Assembly (NCBI GenBank): GCA_945883565.1
Contig: CAMCXO010000006.1
Location: 1-64,000, forward strand
Length of the DNA: 64,000 bases
Reading direction: 5' to 3'
Source: Chryseobacterium gleum
GTDB lineage: Bacteria; Bacteroidota; Bacteroidia; Flavobacteriales; Schleiferiaceae
Position 1 is the stretch's first letter; each line of letters starts with the position of its first letter. The position numbers and the translations under genes were made by a program. Below are positions 16,568 to 26,232 of this stretch, in pieces. The notes beneath the pieces were generated by a model that was given only the letters and a program-made list of their open reading frames with translations, was not told the origin of the DNA and did not search any database.

Positions 16568-17272
16568 TTAAACCGGACGTTTTCTTACAGTACGTTGTTC
16601 GATGCGCTTTTCGTAACGTTCGCCTTGAAAAATGCGTTGAACAAAAATGCCGGGTGTATGAATAAAGTTAGGATCTAAACTACCAGCAGGAAGCAATTCT
16701 TCAACTTCGGCCACAGTAATTTTTCCTGCCATTGCCATTAGTGGGTTGAAATTCCGAGCGCTTCCTTTAAAAACCAAGTTACCAGCTTCATCTCCTTTCC
16801 ATGCTTTTACAAAGGCAAAATCGGCTTCGAAAGCATGTTCCAGAATATGGGGCTTTCCATTAAACACCCTCACTTCTTTGCCTTCACCCACTTCGGTTCC
16901 ATATCCTGCCGGTGTAAAAAACGCGGGAATGCCGGCCCCGGCTGCTCTGCACCTTTCTGCTAAGGTGCCTTGTGGAATCAATTCCACTTCCAATTCGCCG
17001 CTCAACATAAGCCTTTCGAAAGTATCGTTTTCGCCTACGTAACTCGAAATCATTTTTTTGATTTGACCTGTTTGTAACAAAAAACCCAAACCAAAATCAT
17101 CAACACCAGCATTATTCGAAATACAGGTAAGCTTGTTTACGCCGCTTTCGCGAATGGCCAGAATAAGGTTTTCGGGTATTCCACATAAACCAAAACCACC
17201 AAACATGGCCGTCATACCATGTTTAAGACCTTCAATGGCTACTTTCGGTCCTGAAACAACTTTATTTATCAT
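16568..17272 (-). CDS. scoA: 3-oxoacid CoA-transferase subunit A
   Basis: The 234-residue alpha subunit. Landmarks are the N-terminal [37 protein letters not shown] and [16 protein letters not shown]. It pairs with the downstream scoB subunit (17-base gap). It begins only six bases after the PBP1A stop, so it is probably transcribed with the envelope genes upstream. Confidence 0.95.
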   Translation of the reverse strand: MINKVVSGPKVAIEGLKHGMTAMFGGFGLCGIPENLILAIRESGVNKLTCISNNAGVDDFGLGFLLQTGQIKKMISSYVGENDTFERLMLSGELEVELIPQGTLAERCRAAGAGIPAFFTPAGYGTEVGEGKEVRVFNGKPHILEHAFEADFAFVKAWKGDEAGNLVFKGSARNFNPLMAMAGKITVAEVEELLPAGSLDPNFIHTPGIFVQRIFQGERYEKRIEQRTVRKRPV

Positions 17273-17278
17273 AATCGG

Positions 17279-19570
17279 TTAAAAATCTGGATTAAGGTCG
17301 CCCTCTGCACCCATACGCGCTTCGTATTTGGCACAATCGAGTTCAATAAACATTTCACCCTCTGGTCTTGGGAAATCGCCTTTGCTGATGCCCAATTCAG
17401 GTTGTTGGTAAAGGCGCCGCATATAATTGGCCCAAATAGGCAAGGCCGTAGTGGCCCCTTGTCCATAAGCAGTGCCCCTAAAATGCACCGAACGGTCTTC
17501 GCAACCCGCCCAAACACCGGTAATTAAATTGGGTACCATTCCAATGAACCATCCATCTGAATTGTTTTGGGTGGTACCGGTTTTTCCGGCAATGGGATTT
17601 TCAAAACCCCAAGGAAAACCTGTTACGACATCGTTTTGCCATGAATAAGAGCCACTTTTGGATCGCAAGCGAACGCCGGTTCCTGATTGAGAAACCCCTT
17701 GAAGCAAACTGCAAATGGCGTAAGCCTCTTCCTCGGTCATTACCTCTCGGCTTACATTGGCAAATTCTTCCAAAACAATTCCATTTGCATCTTCAATTCG
17801 CAATAAAACTATAGGTTCGGTATAGGTGCCTCGGTTGGCAAAAGCCGAATAACTGCCCACCATTTCGTAAACCGATAAGTCGACCGTTCCCAAAGCTATT
17901 GAATACACTTCCGGGATTTCCGCCGTGATGCCTAAATCGCGTGCCAATTTGATAACAGCCGGAGGCCGAACTTGCTTTATAAGATAAGTGGTAATGGTGT
18001 TTAGCGATTTGGCAAGACCTTCTTTTAGGGTTACCCAATCGCCATAATTAGCTTCCGAATTCTCAGGACACCAACGGTTAATGGTATATTGATCAGGGTC
18101 AATGCAAACCACTTGATTAGGCACTTTTAAGCAAGGCGAATACATCATTTGCCTGATGGCCGTGGCGTATACAAATGGTTTGAATGTAGAACCTACCTGT
18201 CGACGGCCTTCTTTAACGTGGTCGTATTTGAAATGCTTAAAATCTATACCACCTACCCAAGCTTTAATATGTCCATTTTGAGGGTCCATAGACATCATGC
18301 CGGCCCGGTAAAACTGTTTGTAGTATTTGATGGAATCGCGCGGGGACATCACAGTATCTTTTTCACCGCTCCAATGGTAAACAGTCATTTTGTGTGGTGT
18401 ATTGAATGCCTCTTCTATTTCCTGGGCTGTGGCCCCGGCAGCTTTTAAGCTTCGGTAGCGGTCGCTACGTCGAATACCCTGATTGATGACGGTTTCGATG
18501 TCTTTTTCATTTAAACGGTGAAAGGGGAAGCTTTTACGCTTACCCTCAACCTTTTCAAAAACCCTTTGAACGTTTCGCATGTGCTCGTTTACCGACACTT
18601 CGGCTGCTTCTTGCATACGAGCATCGAGGGTGGTATAAATTTTAAGTCCATCGGTGTACAAATTGTACAAACTGCCATCTGGTTTGGGGTGCTTTTCAAT
18701 CCAATCGCGCAAAAACAGCCGCAAATGTTCCCTAAAATGGGGGGCTAAACCGTCGGCATGGCTTTCTTTCTTAAAGTGTACCACTATTGGCAATTTTGAA
18801 AGAGAATCATAGGTTTCCTCGCTTATAAAACCATTGCGTTCCATTTGCCTGAACACCACATTGCGACGATCAAACATTCTGGTGCTGTCGCGCATTGGGT
18901 TGTACAAAGCCGAGTTTTTAGCCATTCCTACCAAAACGGCGGCTTCTTCCATTTTCAATTCAGAAGGCAATTTGTCGAAATAAATACGTGAAGCCGAGTG
19001 AATTCCGACAGCCTGGTAGAGAAAATCGAATTGATTTAAATACATGGCCAGAATTTCTTCTTTGGTATAATTGCGTTCTAGCTTGACCGCAATAACCCAT
19101 TCTTTAAACTTTTGAAGGATACGTTTAAAAATATTTTTATCACGTTCGTGAAACAGCATTTTGGCCAACTGTTGGGTGAGGGTACTTCCCCCCCCGGCTT
19201 TTCCTAAACTGGCCACAGAACGCAGCAACGACCTAAAGTCGATTCCACTGTGCTTGAAAAACCGTTCATCTTCGGTTGCCACTAAGGCATTCACTACGTG
19301 GGGAGATAATTCTTCATATTCCACATGAACCCGGTTTTCGCGGTAATACTTTCCTAAAATTTCACCATCAATGCTGTAAATGGTGCTGGCTCGGTGGCTT
19401 ATGGGATTTTCGATTTCGGCAAAAGTGGGTAATTTGCCAAAGACGCCAAATGCCGCCAGCAAAACCGTTAACAAAAGCATTCCAAACCCAAATGCCATCA
19501 AACGCCAAAAAGACCGCACAAAAGCACTAAAGTCTTCTTGTTTCGATTTTTTTGTCGATTTATTCGCCAT
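17279..19570 (-). CDS. mrcA: Bifunctional class A penicillin-binding protein 1A
   Basis: A 763-residue peptidoglycan synthase: one transmembrane helix near residues 25-50, a GT51 glycosyltransferase domain (EDERFFKHSGIDFRSLLR, GGGSTLTQQLAKML), then a transpeptidase domain with the active-site Ser in STFKPFVYA, SLN in the second motif and KTGTTQNNSDGWF as the third. It polymerises and cross-links wall strands in the periplasm. The frame starts with TTG at 19576, but the ATG at 19570 (MANKSTKKSK) is the likely start, overlapping gldH by 11 bases. PBP1A next to gldH is a conserved arrangement in gliding-type Bacteroidota. Confidence 0.95.
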   Translation of the reverse strand: MANKSTKKSKQEDFSAFVRSFWRLMAFGFGMLLLTVLLAAFGVFGKLPTFAEIENPISHRASTIYSIDGEILGKYYRENRVHVEYEELSPHVVNALVATEDERFFKHSGIDFRSLLRSVASLGKAGGGSTLTQQLAKMLFHERDKNIFKRILQKFKEWVIAVKLERNYTKEEILAMYLNQFDFLYQAVGIHSASRIYFDKLPSELKMEEAAVLVGMAKNSALYNPMRDSTRMFDRRNVVFRQMERNGFISEETYDSLSKLPIVVHFKKESHADGLAPHFREHLRLFLRDWIEKHPKPDGSLYNLYTDGLKIYTTLDARMQEAAEVSVNEHMRNVQRVFEKVEGKRKSFPFHRLNEKDIETVINQGIRRSDRYRSLKAAGATAQEIEEAFNTPHKMTVYHWSGEKDTVMSPRDSIKYYKQFYRAGMMSMDPQNGHIKAWVGGIDFKHFKYDHVKEGRRQVGSTFKPFVYATAIRQMMYSPCLKVPNQVVCIDPDQYTINRWCPENSEANYGDWVTLKEGLAKSLNTITTYLIKQVRPPAVIKLARDLGITAEIPEVYSIALGTVDLSVYEMVGSYSAFANRGTYTEPIVLLRIEDANGIVLEEFANVSREVMTEEEAYAICSLLQGVSQSGTGVRLRSKSGSYSWQNDVVTGFPWGFENPIAGKTGTTQNNSDGWFIGMVPNLITGVWAGCEDRSVHFRGTAYGQGATTALPIWANYMRRLYQQPELGISKGDFPRPEGEMFIELDCAKYEARMGAEGDLNPDF

Positions 19571-20036
19571 CTTCAATCTGCAATATAGTAATGCCTATTT
19601 TCTCTATTCCTTGAAGCGAATCTATACGCATACCATGTTGAAAGGTAAAGGTATAGAGGCCTTCGCTTTCTAGACGAAGTTTTTGATTGCGAAAAGGAAA
19701 GTCCATACTTTTTACTGATCCAATGCCTTTGCTATTCCAACGGCCGTAATCGTCGGCTAATTCAATTTCAATGGTATCTCCGAATTGTTTTTCACCGTTG
19801 AGCCATATTTCTCTAAAAAGAAACAAGTTAGAAAACGGATATATAGAGTTGTGCCTGAGGTGCACCAAAACCCCAACATTTTCACCGGCTTGATCAGATT
19901 CGTACTTAAAACTCAAGGCCGAATCGGCTGGCCACCCCCCTTGTGGCACACTTTCAAACTTGGAGAACAAAACCTTTTCTTTTTGACAGGCAACGATGAA
20001 GAAAATGCAGAGAATAAGAGTCAGGGGTTTGATCAT
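19560..20036 (-). CDS. gldH: Gliding-motility lipoprotein GldH
   Basis: The 158-residue protein has a lipoprotein signal ending in FFIVACQK (Cys at residue 17) and the GldH signature YPFSNLFLFREIW in the middle, followed by DDYGRWNSKGIG. GldH is needed for gliding in Flavobacterium, where it is tied to the type IX secretion machinery. Its ATG overlaps the ricT stop (ATGA) and its end overlaps PBP1A, so the three genes are translationally coupled. A T9SS cargo protein encoded at 37400-38206 supports a working T9SS. Confidence 0.92.
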   Translation of the reverse strand: MIKPLTLILCIFFIVACQKEKVLFSKFESVPQGGWPADSALSFKYESDQAGENVGVLVHLRHNSIYPFSNLFLFREIWLNGEKQFGDTIEIELADDYGRWNSKGIGSVKSMDFPFRNQKLRLESEGLYTFTFQHGMRIDSLQGIEKIGITILQIEDGE

Positions 20037-21211
20037 AATTTACCAGGACGCTTTCTTTGGTTTTTGTTTCTTCGGTTTTTGTTTTTGCCAGCCTGCTGCT
20101 TTGGACCATCGAAACGTTTAATATCATCCTGAGTGTCTTCAACTAAGACCGCTTCAGGCAAATAATCATTTCGAGTGTTTTCTTTAGGACCGGTTTCAGG
20201 AACAGCAAAGGTTTCTAAGTCAGGTACCTTAACGTTGTCTTTGTTCTTTTTTAATATCTCGGCCACATCTTCGGCCTTCAGCTTGTGCCAGTTTATCCCA
20301 TCTTCTTTGTAGGCATACCAAAGATACCCACTGAAAATGTCCATTTTCATGAATATTCCTGAGCCCTTTTCAGTTTGGAGCTTTTTGGTGGTATCTGGAA
20401 ATCCTTTGAGGGCGTCTAAATAGCCATCAAGTTCGTAATTCAAACAGCATTTTAACTTACCGCATTGACCGGCCAGTTTTTGTGGGTTCAAGCTAAGCTG
20501 CTGATAGCGTGCGGCAGAAGTACTTACCGAGCGAAAATCGCTCAGCCAAGAAGAACAGCATAGTTCGCGCCCGCAGCTGCCAATGCCACCCATCCGAGAG
20601 GCTTCTTGCCTAGCGCCTATTTGCTTCATTTCAACTCGAATATGAAAGGAGGATGCAAAATCGCGAATGAGTTGCCTGAAATCAACCCGATTTTCGGCCG
20701 TATAGTAAAATGTGGCCTTAGTACCATCGCCCTGAAACTCCACGTCCGAAATTTTCATTTCTAAACCATGCTTTTGGGCAATTTCACGGGCTTCAACCAT
20801 GGTTTGATGTTCACGGCTTCGGGCTTGCTGCCAGGTATCTATGTCTTTTTGATTCGCTTTTCTTAGAATCTTAGGGAGTTCTGTACCAGTTTGAAAACCA
20901 TGTTTCTTGAGCTGCAAACGAACCAATTCGCCTTGAAGACTTAAAACGCCAATATCGAAACCTGGATTGCCTTCAACCACCAGCGCATCGCCCATGCTTA
21001 TGCGCAAGTTTGAAGCGTTTTCGAAATACTCTTTTCTGCCGTTTTTAAAACGAATTTCTAAAATATTAAATGGGGTATGTCCTTCGGGTAAGCGCATATT
21101 CGACAACCAGTCGAACACCGGGTATGGTGTACAGCCTTGCGTTCCACAGCTGCCGTTGTTTTTACATCCCTTGGGCAATCCCCCGCCAGAGCCACAATTG
21201 CTACATGCCAT
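20033..21211 (-). CDS. ricT: PSP1-domain protein, RicT/YaaT family
   Basis: The 392-residue protein has a Cys- and Gly-rich N-terminus (CSNCGSGGG, CGTQGC) and a central PSP1 domain with GIGSCGRELCCSSWL and GQCGKLKCCLNYE, the Cys pairs that bind an iron-sulfur cluster in the RicT complex of Bacillus. In Firmicutes RicT acts in RNA maturation; the role in Bacteroidota is less clear. The C-terminus is a basic, low-complexity tail (KNKNRRNKNQRKRPGK). First gene of the ricT-gldH-PBP1A-sco operon. The divergent 277-base gap to 21489 must hold its promoter. Confidence 0.9.
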   Translation of the reverse strand: MACSNCGSGGGLPKGCKNNGSCGTQGCTPYPVFDWLSNMRLPEGHTPFNILEIRFKNGRKEYFENASNLRISMGDALVVEGNPGFDIGVLSLQGELVRLQLKKHGFQTGTELPKILRKANQKDIDTWQQARSREHQTMVEAREIAQKHGLEMKISDVEFQGDGTKATFYYTAENRVDFRQLIRDFASSFHIRVEMKQIGARQEASRMGGIGSCGRELCCSSWLSDFRSVSTSAARYQQLSLNPQKLAGQCGKLKCCLNYELDGYLDALKGFPDTTKKLQTEKGSGIFMKMDIFSGYLWYAYKEDGINWHKLKAEDVAEILKKNKDNVKVPDLETFAVPETGPKENTRNDYLPEAVLVEDTQDDIKRFDGPKQQAGKNKNRRNKNQRKRPGKL

Positions 21212-21488
21212 TTTCTTGGGATTGTTTTGGATTAAATGCTTTAAAATTTTTCAGCATCGCCAAGCCCAAAAGTAAAGCAATCCAAGCTTTTTGAAACTTT
21301 TTCTTAGCTATAAAAATGAAGATTTAAGTATTAAATGAATAAGAAAGTTTTGTGCGCATTAATATAAACTCGAATTAGATTGGTATAAGGCAAAATCAAC
21401 TTCATTGATAAAGATTAAATTTTAAAAGAACTTAAACCTATCGGACTTAAAAACCGTTAAACGATATTTACCGCTTAGAACTTAACCT

Positions 21489-22283
21489 ATGCTGCATCAC
21501 ACCGTTTACAAAAATTCGAACAGCCAAGAGTGGGTTTGCTTTGTTCACGGTGCCGGTGGAAGCAGCAGTATTTGGTACAAGCAAGTTCGCGATTTCAAAC
21601 AGCATTTTAATGTTCTTTTGGTCGATTTAAGGGGGCATGGTAAATCGAAACAACCCTTTTACGACAAGCTCAAACGCTATACGTTTGACCATATTGGGAA
21701 CGATGTGATGGAAGTAATTGATTACTTAAAGATAGAAAAGGCACATTTTGTGGGTATTTCGCTGGGCACCATTATTATTCGTGAGCTTAGCGAAAGATTT
21801 CCGAATCGGATGCACAGCATGATTATGGGCGGAGCGGTTATGAAAATTAACTTTAGAGGACAGCTGTTAATGCGCATGGGCGTTTTGTTAAAATCCGTTA
21901 TTCCTTATTTACTGCTTTATAAATTGTTTGCATTTGTTATAATGCCAAGAAAAAACCACCGTGAATCGCGTTTGCTCTTCGTAAATGAAGCACGAAAACT
22001 CTATCAAAAAGAATTCAAAAAATGGTTTGCTCTGGCCTCAGAAGTTAATCCTTTATTGTCATGGTTCAGAATTCAAGAAGCCAAAGTGCCTTCGTTGTAT
22101 GTTATGGGAGCCGAAGACCACATGTTTCTTCCGAGCATTTCTAAATTGGTTTCAAAACATAAAAATACAAGGCTTGAAATTGTTGAAAACTGTGGTCATG
22201 TGGTAAATATTGAACAGCCTGATGTATTCAACAAATTGGTTATAAAATACCTCAACCAGTTTCACCTCACAGTTCCGGTTTAG
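21489..22283 (+). CDS. Alpha/beta-hydrolase fold protein
   Basis: A 264-residue hydrolase with the oxyanion-hole region FVHGAGGSSSIWYKQ, the nucleophile elbow VGISLGTII (Ser about residue 95), a candidate Asp in MGAEDHMFLP and the terminal His in NCGHVVNIEQP, so the triad appears complete. No signal peptide. The substrate cannot be read from sequence. It stands alone, divergent from ricT and convergent with the TPR gene (two bases apart at the stops). Confidence 0.85.
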   Translation: MLHHTVYKNSNSQEWVCFVHGAGGSSSIWYKQVRDFKQHFNVLLVDLRGHGKSKQPFYDKLKRYTFDHIGNDVMEVIDYLKIEKAHFVGISLGTIIIRELSERFPNRMHSMIMGGAVMKINFRGQLLMRMGVLLKSVIPYLLLYKLFAFVIMPRKNHRESRLLFVNEARKLYQKEFKKWFALASEVNPLLSWFRIQEAKVPSLYVMGAEDHMFLPSISKLVSKHKNTRLEIVENCGHVVNIEQPDVFNKLVIKYLNQFHLTVPV

Positions 22284-22285
22284 AT

Positions 22286-23773
22286 TTAATCGCTTATTTT
22301 CACAGTCGATTTCAACTTCAGCTCTTCGAGACTAGTGCGTGCCTTTTGGTGCAATCCTTCAGAAAAAGGAAATCCTTTTTGAGCCAGTGTTTTTTTAAAT
22401 TGTTCGGATGCTGCTGTATTTTTTCCTTGTTCCTGATAAACAAAACCCAAGTGTAAGTGGCTGTTTGCACAGTTAAAGCTATGTGTTTTGCAGTATTGCA
22501 AAGCTTTTATAAAAGCTTCTTCTGCATCGTTTAAGCGTTTTTTGCGGTATAGAATTCGACCTAATCGGTAATGTCGTTCTTGAAAGTGCTCAAGGGATTT
22601 GCATTGCTTTATCAGTTCAGACGAGTTCAAGTATTTCAAGGCTTCAGAATCGTACCCCCCATCAAAATACAAACGGGCTTTAATGAGAGGCCATGGCATT
22701 TTGCTTTCAAGGTCTATTTTGGCCATAGCATCTGACGATGAAACAACTTTAAGTTTTATGGCTTTTTGATAATAAAAATTGGCGGCTTCTTCTTGGTTTT
22801 TTAGGGCTGCATCCCACCACAAATATCTGTAAAGCGATACCCAGTGGTTTCTTCCTTTGTACGATTTAGCAAATTGCCAGAAATACACTGACGATCGTGG
22901 ATCTTGTTTGTTTAACAAAGCCTTGCCACATAAATAATCGATGTAAGGAAAAGGAGAATACGCCTCGCTTTTGGGCCGATTCATCATTAACGTTATCGCT
23001 TTGTCGTTTTCACCTCTTTTGTTGAGAAGCAATACCTCTAAATTCATCATAAAGGCACTTTCGCGGCTGTTCACCCCAAAATCTGCCAGAAGTTGGCTGT
23101 CGTCTTCCAAAAGCTGAAATCGAACCAAAACATACATATAGGCGAATTCATCATAAAAAAGCGCATTGTTTTTGAGCTGTTGGCTTTCTAAAGCCGATTG
23201 CATTTGTTTTATTCCATGGTCTACCGAACCTTTCATGCCTATAAGTTTGGTGAAAATTCGGTAGTTCTCGGGCAAACTCCCCACAGTAGCTTGAAGCAAT
23301 CCGTATCCAAAACGCACCAAAGGTTTTTCGGGAAATCGTTCAAAAGCCGTGTTTAACTTTCGATAAGCCTGTAAACCCGACCAGGCAGCTTTCATGTTTT
23401 CGCCATAGCGCATGCTCAGAAAAGCTTGCATCAAATACAGTTCAGAAGCCGCAATAAGCGCCAAATGGCCGGTTTCTTCAAATTTTTCACAAGCCGTTAT
23501 GGCCTTTTCCAGTTCGGGTTTTATGGCCAAATAACCTTCTGCATCATCGGGCAAAAAGGCCCTAAAAAAATACAAACGGCCTTGGAGAAGCGATAAATAG
23601 GCATTTTGAGGGTGAAGAGATTTTAATCTGTCGAGGCGCTTCTGTGCGGCATTTAGTTTGAGTACAAGAATGTCATTTTGGATACTATCGAGACCATTAA
23701 TTACAACAAAGCCCTGTTGAGCAAACCCCAATAAAGAGGACAGGCTCAGCAGGGCTGCTAAAATCCATTTCAA
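22286..23773 (-). CDS. Secreted TPR-repeat protein
   Basis: The 495-residue protein begins with a signal peptide (MKWILAALLSLSSLLGFAQQ). Its body is helical and contains TPR-like pairs, clearest at the C-terminus (YRLGRILYRKKRLNDAEEAFIKALQYC, then SHLHLGFVYQEQGKNTAASEQFKKTL). Such proteins usually scaffold periplasmic complexes; no partner is evident. It lies ten bases after the coiled-coil gene and ends the REC-nif3-coiled-coil-TPR operon. Confidence 0.8.
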   Translation of the reverse strand: MKWILAALLSLSSLLGFAQQGFVVINGLDSIQNDILVLKLNAAQKRLDRLKSLHPQNAYLSLLQGRLYFFRAFLPDDAEGYLAIKPELEKAITACEKFEETGHLALIAASELYLMQAFLSMRYGENMKAAWSGLQAYRKLNTAFERFPEKPLVRFGYGLLQATVGSLPENYRIFTKLIGMKGSVDHGIKQMQSALESQQLKNNALFYDEFAYMYVLVRFQLLEDDSQLLADFGVNSRESAFMMNLEVLLLNKRGENDKAITLMMNRPKSEAYSPFPYIDYLCGKALLNKQDPRSSVYFWQFAKSYKGRNHWVSLYRYLWWDAALKNQEEAANFYYQKAIKLKVVSSSDAMAKIDLESKMPWPLIKARLYFDGGYDSEALKYLNSSELIKQCKSLEHFQERHYRLGRILYRKKRLNDAEEAFIKALQYCKTHSFNCANSHLHLGFVYQEQGKNTAASEQFKKTLAQKGFPFSEGLHQKARTSLEELKLKSTVKISD

Positions 23774-23783
23774 AGCGAAAAAT

Positions 23784-24572
23784 TTAATGCTGCAGCGAGC
23801 GGAAGATCTCGTTCATGCGTTCTTCTTCTTCGCGGGCCAAAGCGGCATCTACCAAAATTCGGCCTGAATGCTCATCGCTTATTATTTTTCTTCTGGTGGC
23901 AATCTCAAGCTGACGTTGAGGCGGTATGGTGAAAAACGACCCTCCAGAAGCACCTCTTTCGATGGGCACAACCGACAATCCATTTCGGGCGCTGTTTCGT
24001 ATTCTGGTGTAAGCTGCTAATAAACGGGCATCTATTTTGGCTTTGTATTCTTCTGCCAAAGCCAAAAGGGCATTTTCTTCTTTCTCGGTTTCTTGCAAAA
24101 TGCCATCGAGCTCTTCGCGCTTGTGATGCAGGTGCAAGGTGCGTTCTTCCAATTTACTTTTTAGCTCTTCAATTTGCATGATTTTGGCTTCGATGCGGGC
24201 TTTTTGCTCGCGTATGCGTTTTTCGGCCAATTGTATTTCAAGCTCTTGAAATTCTATTTCTTTCGAAATGGCATCAAACTCGCGATTGTTTCGTACGTTT
24301 TTTTGTTGTTCTTCGTACTTTTTAATCTGAGCCTGATGGTCTTTTATGTTATTCTTCTTTTCCTTAATGTCGTTCTCTTGGTCCTTCACTTCGTCTTCCA
24401 TACGCGACAAACGTGTTTCCATGCCGGCAATTTCATCTGCAAGATCTTCTACCTCCAGAGGCAATTCACCACGAACATTCTGAATGCTGTCTAGTCTGGA
24501 GTGAATAAGTTGTAGGTCGTAAATTGCTCTAAGTTTATCTTCTACTGTAAACTCTTTCGTTGTATCAGCCAT
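23784..24572 (-). CDS. CdsZ/zf-RING_7-family coiled-coil protein that has lost its zinc ligands
   Basis: The 262-residue protein has a long coiled coil (residues about 40-190) and the C-terminal module of the C4 zinc-ribbon family. Normally that module reads like ACGGC...IPPQ...CEHCGRIL. Here the equivalent is RGASGGSFFTIPPQ and IISDEHSGRIL, so ligand positions 209, 212, 233 and 236 are Ser, Ser, Asp and Ser. The surrounding residues (IPPQRQ, GRILVD) are kept, so the fold may survive without zinc. It starts inside the end of nif3 (eight-base overlap); the nif3-zinc-ribbon pair is conserved in many bacteria. No frameshift is present. Confidence 0.85.
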   Translation of the reverse strand: MADTTKEFTVEDKLRAIYDLQLIHSRLDSIQNVRGELPLEVEDLADEIAGMETRLSRMEDEVKDQENDIKEKKNNIKDHQAQIKKYEEQQKNVRNNREFDAISKEIEFQELEIQLAEKRIREQKARIEAKIMQIEELKSKLEERTLHLHHKREELDGILQETEKEENALLALAEEYKAKIDARLLAAYTRIRNSARNGLSVVPIERGASGGSFFTIPPQRQLEIATRRKIISDEHSGRILVDAALAREEEERMNEIFRSLQH

Positions 24573-25665
24573 ACGAAATGGGGTTGGTATTTGTTTCCGT
24601 TAAAAGGACCGCAAAAGTATCAAATTCTGAGCGCAGTTTTTCAGCAATTAATTCGGAAGTGAATTGTTCGGTTTCATAATGGCCGGCATCTACCAAAAGC
24701 AATTGATTATCGGCCTTAAAATAATCGTGATACTTCAAGTCAGAAGTTATATACACTTGAGCTCCAGATGCTTTAGCGTCTTCAATTAAAAAACTACCGC
24801 TTCCACCACAAATGGCCACTTTTTCTACTATGCGGTTTAATTTCGGGCTGTGTTTAACAAAAGGCACCTGAAGTACTTGTTTGATTTGAGCCAATAGTTC
24901 GTTTTCGCTCAACGGCTCAGGTAACATAGACAACATGCCTGAGCCAAGTTCTAAATCGGTATTTGAAAGTGGAATACAATCGTATGCCACTTCTTCGTAA
25001 GGATGGGCCTGTTTAAGGGCATCAATTACTTTTTGAGTCGATTCTTTGCGAATTAATACTTCTATTCGCTTTTCGGCAACCGCATTGCGAATACCTTTTT
25101 CGCCAATCGCCGGATTGGTGTTTGCCGTTGGCAGAAAACTGCCTTTTCCTTCCAAAACAAAACTGCATTCTTTATATCCTCCCAAAGAACCTGCTCCGGC
25201 TGCAAACATGGCCTGTAAAACACTTTCTGTAGACGATACTGGCGCATAGGTCACCAATTTTTCGAGATTGCCTCTAAACGGCCTCAGTACTTGTGTGGGT
25301 TTAAAGCCCAATTTCAAGGCTAAAGTTTGGTTAACACCAAAAAAAGAATTGTCGAGATTGGTGTGTATAGCATGAATACAAATGCCATGACGAATGGCCT
25401 TTAAAACCAACCGCTCGGTATATTGGGCACCAGTAATTTTATGTAGTCCTTTGAAAATAACGGGATGATGAGCCACCACCATTTGGCATTGCCTTTCAAT
25501 AGCTTCCTCAATTACTTCGGGGCTTACATCTAAGCATACCAAAACAGCATTTACTTCTGTATCCGGCTCCCCTACGAGCAAGCCCACATTGTCGTAGGAT
25601 TCGGCCCAACTAATCTGTGCCCAGTTATTTAAGAAATTAGATACAACAGAGGCCTTTACACTCAT
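24565..25665 (-). CDS. Nif3-like dinuclear metal-centre protein (YqfO family)
   Basis: The 366-residue protein starts WAESYDNVGLLVG and has the metal-binding MVVAHHPVIFKGLHKI and the C-terminal DAGHYETEQF. In between, residues about 120-235 form the YqfO/CutA-like insertion (VLIRKESTQKVIDALKQAHPYEEVAYD). The family is often named GTP cyclohydrolase I type 2, but its activity is debated. Its ATG overlaps the stop of the response-regulator gene (ATGA), and its end overlaps the next gene. Confidence 0.92.
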   Translation of the reverse strand: MSVKASVVSNFLNNWAQISWAESYDNVGLLVGEPDTEVNAVLVCLDVSPEVIEEAIERQCQMVVAHHPVIFKGLHKITGAQYTERLVLKAIRHGICIHAIHTNLDNSFFGVNQTLALKLGFKPTQVLRPFRGNLEKLVTYAPVSSTESVLQAMFAAGAGSLGGYKECSFVLEGKGSFLPTANTNPAIGEKGIRNAVAEKRIEVLIRKESTQKVIDALKQAHPYEEVAYDCIPLSNTDLELGSGMLSMLPEPLSENELLAQIKQVLQVPFVKHSPKLNRIVEKVAICGGSGSFLIEDAKASGAQVYITSDLKYHDYFKADNQLLLVDAGHYETEQFTSELIAEKLRSEFDTFAVLLTETNTNPISYG

Positions 25666-26060
25666 TGCTCTAAAAGGCCTATTATTTTTTGGCCCAAATG
25701 CTCTGGCTTGAATGGTTTGCTTAAGGCATCGTTCATACCAGCTTTTAGTACAGCCTGAGCTGTTTCTTGAGAGTTATCGGCGGTTAAAGCCAAAATTGGT
25801 AAATTGGCTACTTCTAAATTTTCGGATGCCCGAATGGCGGCTGTACAAGCAAAACCATCCATTATAGGCATTTGAATATCCATGAGCACCAAATTAAACG
25901 CAGTATTCTCCAAGCATACTAAAGCCTCTTTTCCATTCACCGCTATAACCACTTTAGCACCCCAACGGCTTAAAAAACGCTCGGTCACTTTTTGGTTGAT
26001 GGGATTATCTTCTACCAACAAGATGGATTTTCCGGCCAAATCCAAAAGAACTTCACTCAT
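25662..26060 (-). CDS. Single-domain response regulator (REC)
   Basis: A 132-residue receiver domain with no output domain: acidic pair in LLVEDNPINQK, phosphoacceptor Asp in LVLMDIQMPIMDG, then LALTAD and the Lys in LSKPFKPEHL. The NPINQ motif is typical of REC domains from hybrid kinases. The frame is open from 26117, but the ATG at 26060 (MSEVLLDLAGK) gives the normal length. No histidine kinase is in the window, so its partner is encoded elsewhere. First gene of the operon with nif3. Confidence 0.88.
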   Translation of the reverse strand: MSEVLLDLAGKSILLVEDNPINQKVTERFLSRWGAKVVIAVNGKEALVCLENTAFNLVLMDIQMPIMDGFACTAAIRASENLEVANLPILALTADNSQETAQAVLKAGMNDALSKPFKPEHLGQKIIGLLEQ

Positions 26061-26205
26061 TAGGGTAAAAAAATAGACGTATTCAACGATTGGCGAATTT
26101 AAAGCCTCCAAGGGCATTTTAGAACCTGCTTTTTTATTTAACTCAAAATTTAAGAATGTCGGTTATTCTAATACTTACTTCTCTTTTTTATTATAAACAC
26201 TTGGT

Positions 26206-26213
26206 TAGTTTTG
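26206..26213 (+). promoter_or_regulatory. -7 promoter element of the META lipoprotein gene
   Basis: TAGTTTTG matches the Bacteroidetes -7 box TAnnTTTG and lies 20 bases before the ATG at 26233. The -33 region is only a T-rich stretch, so the match is partial. Confidence 0.5.
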
Positions 26214-26232
26214 TATAAAAACCAAGCTTTAA

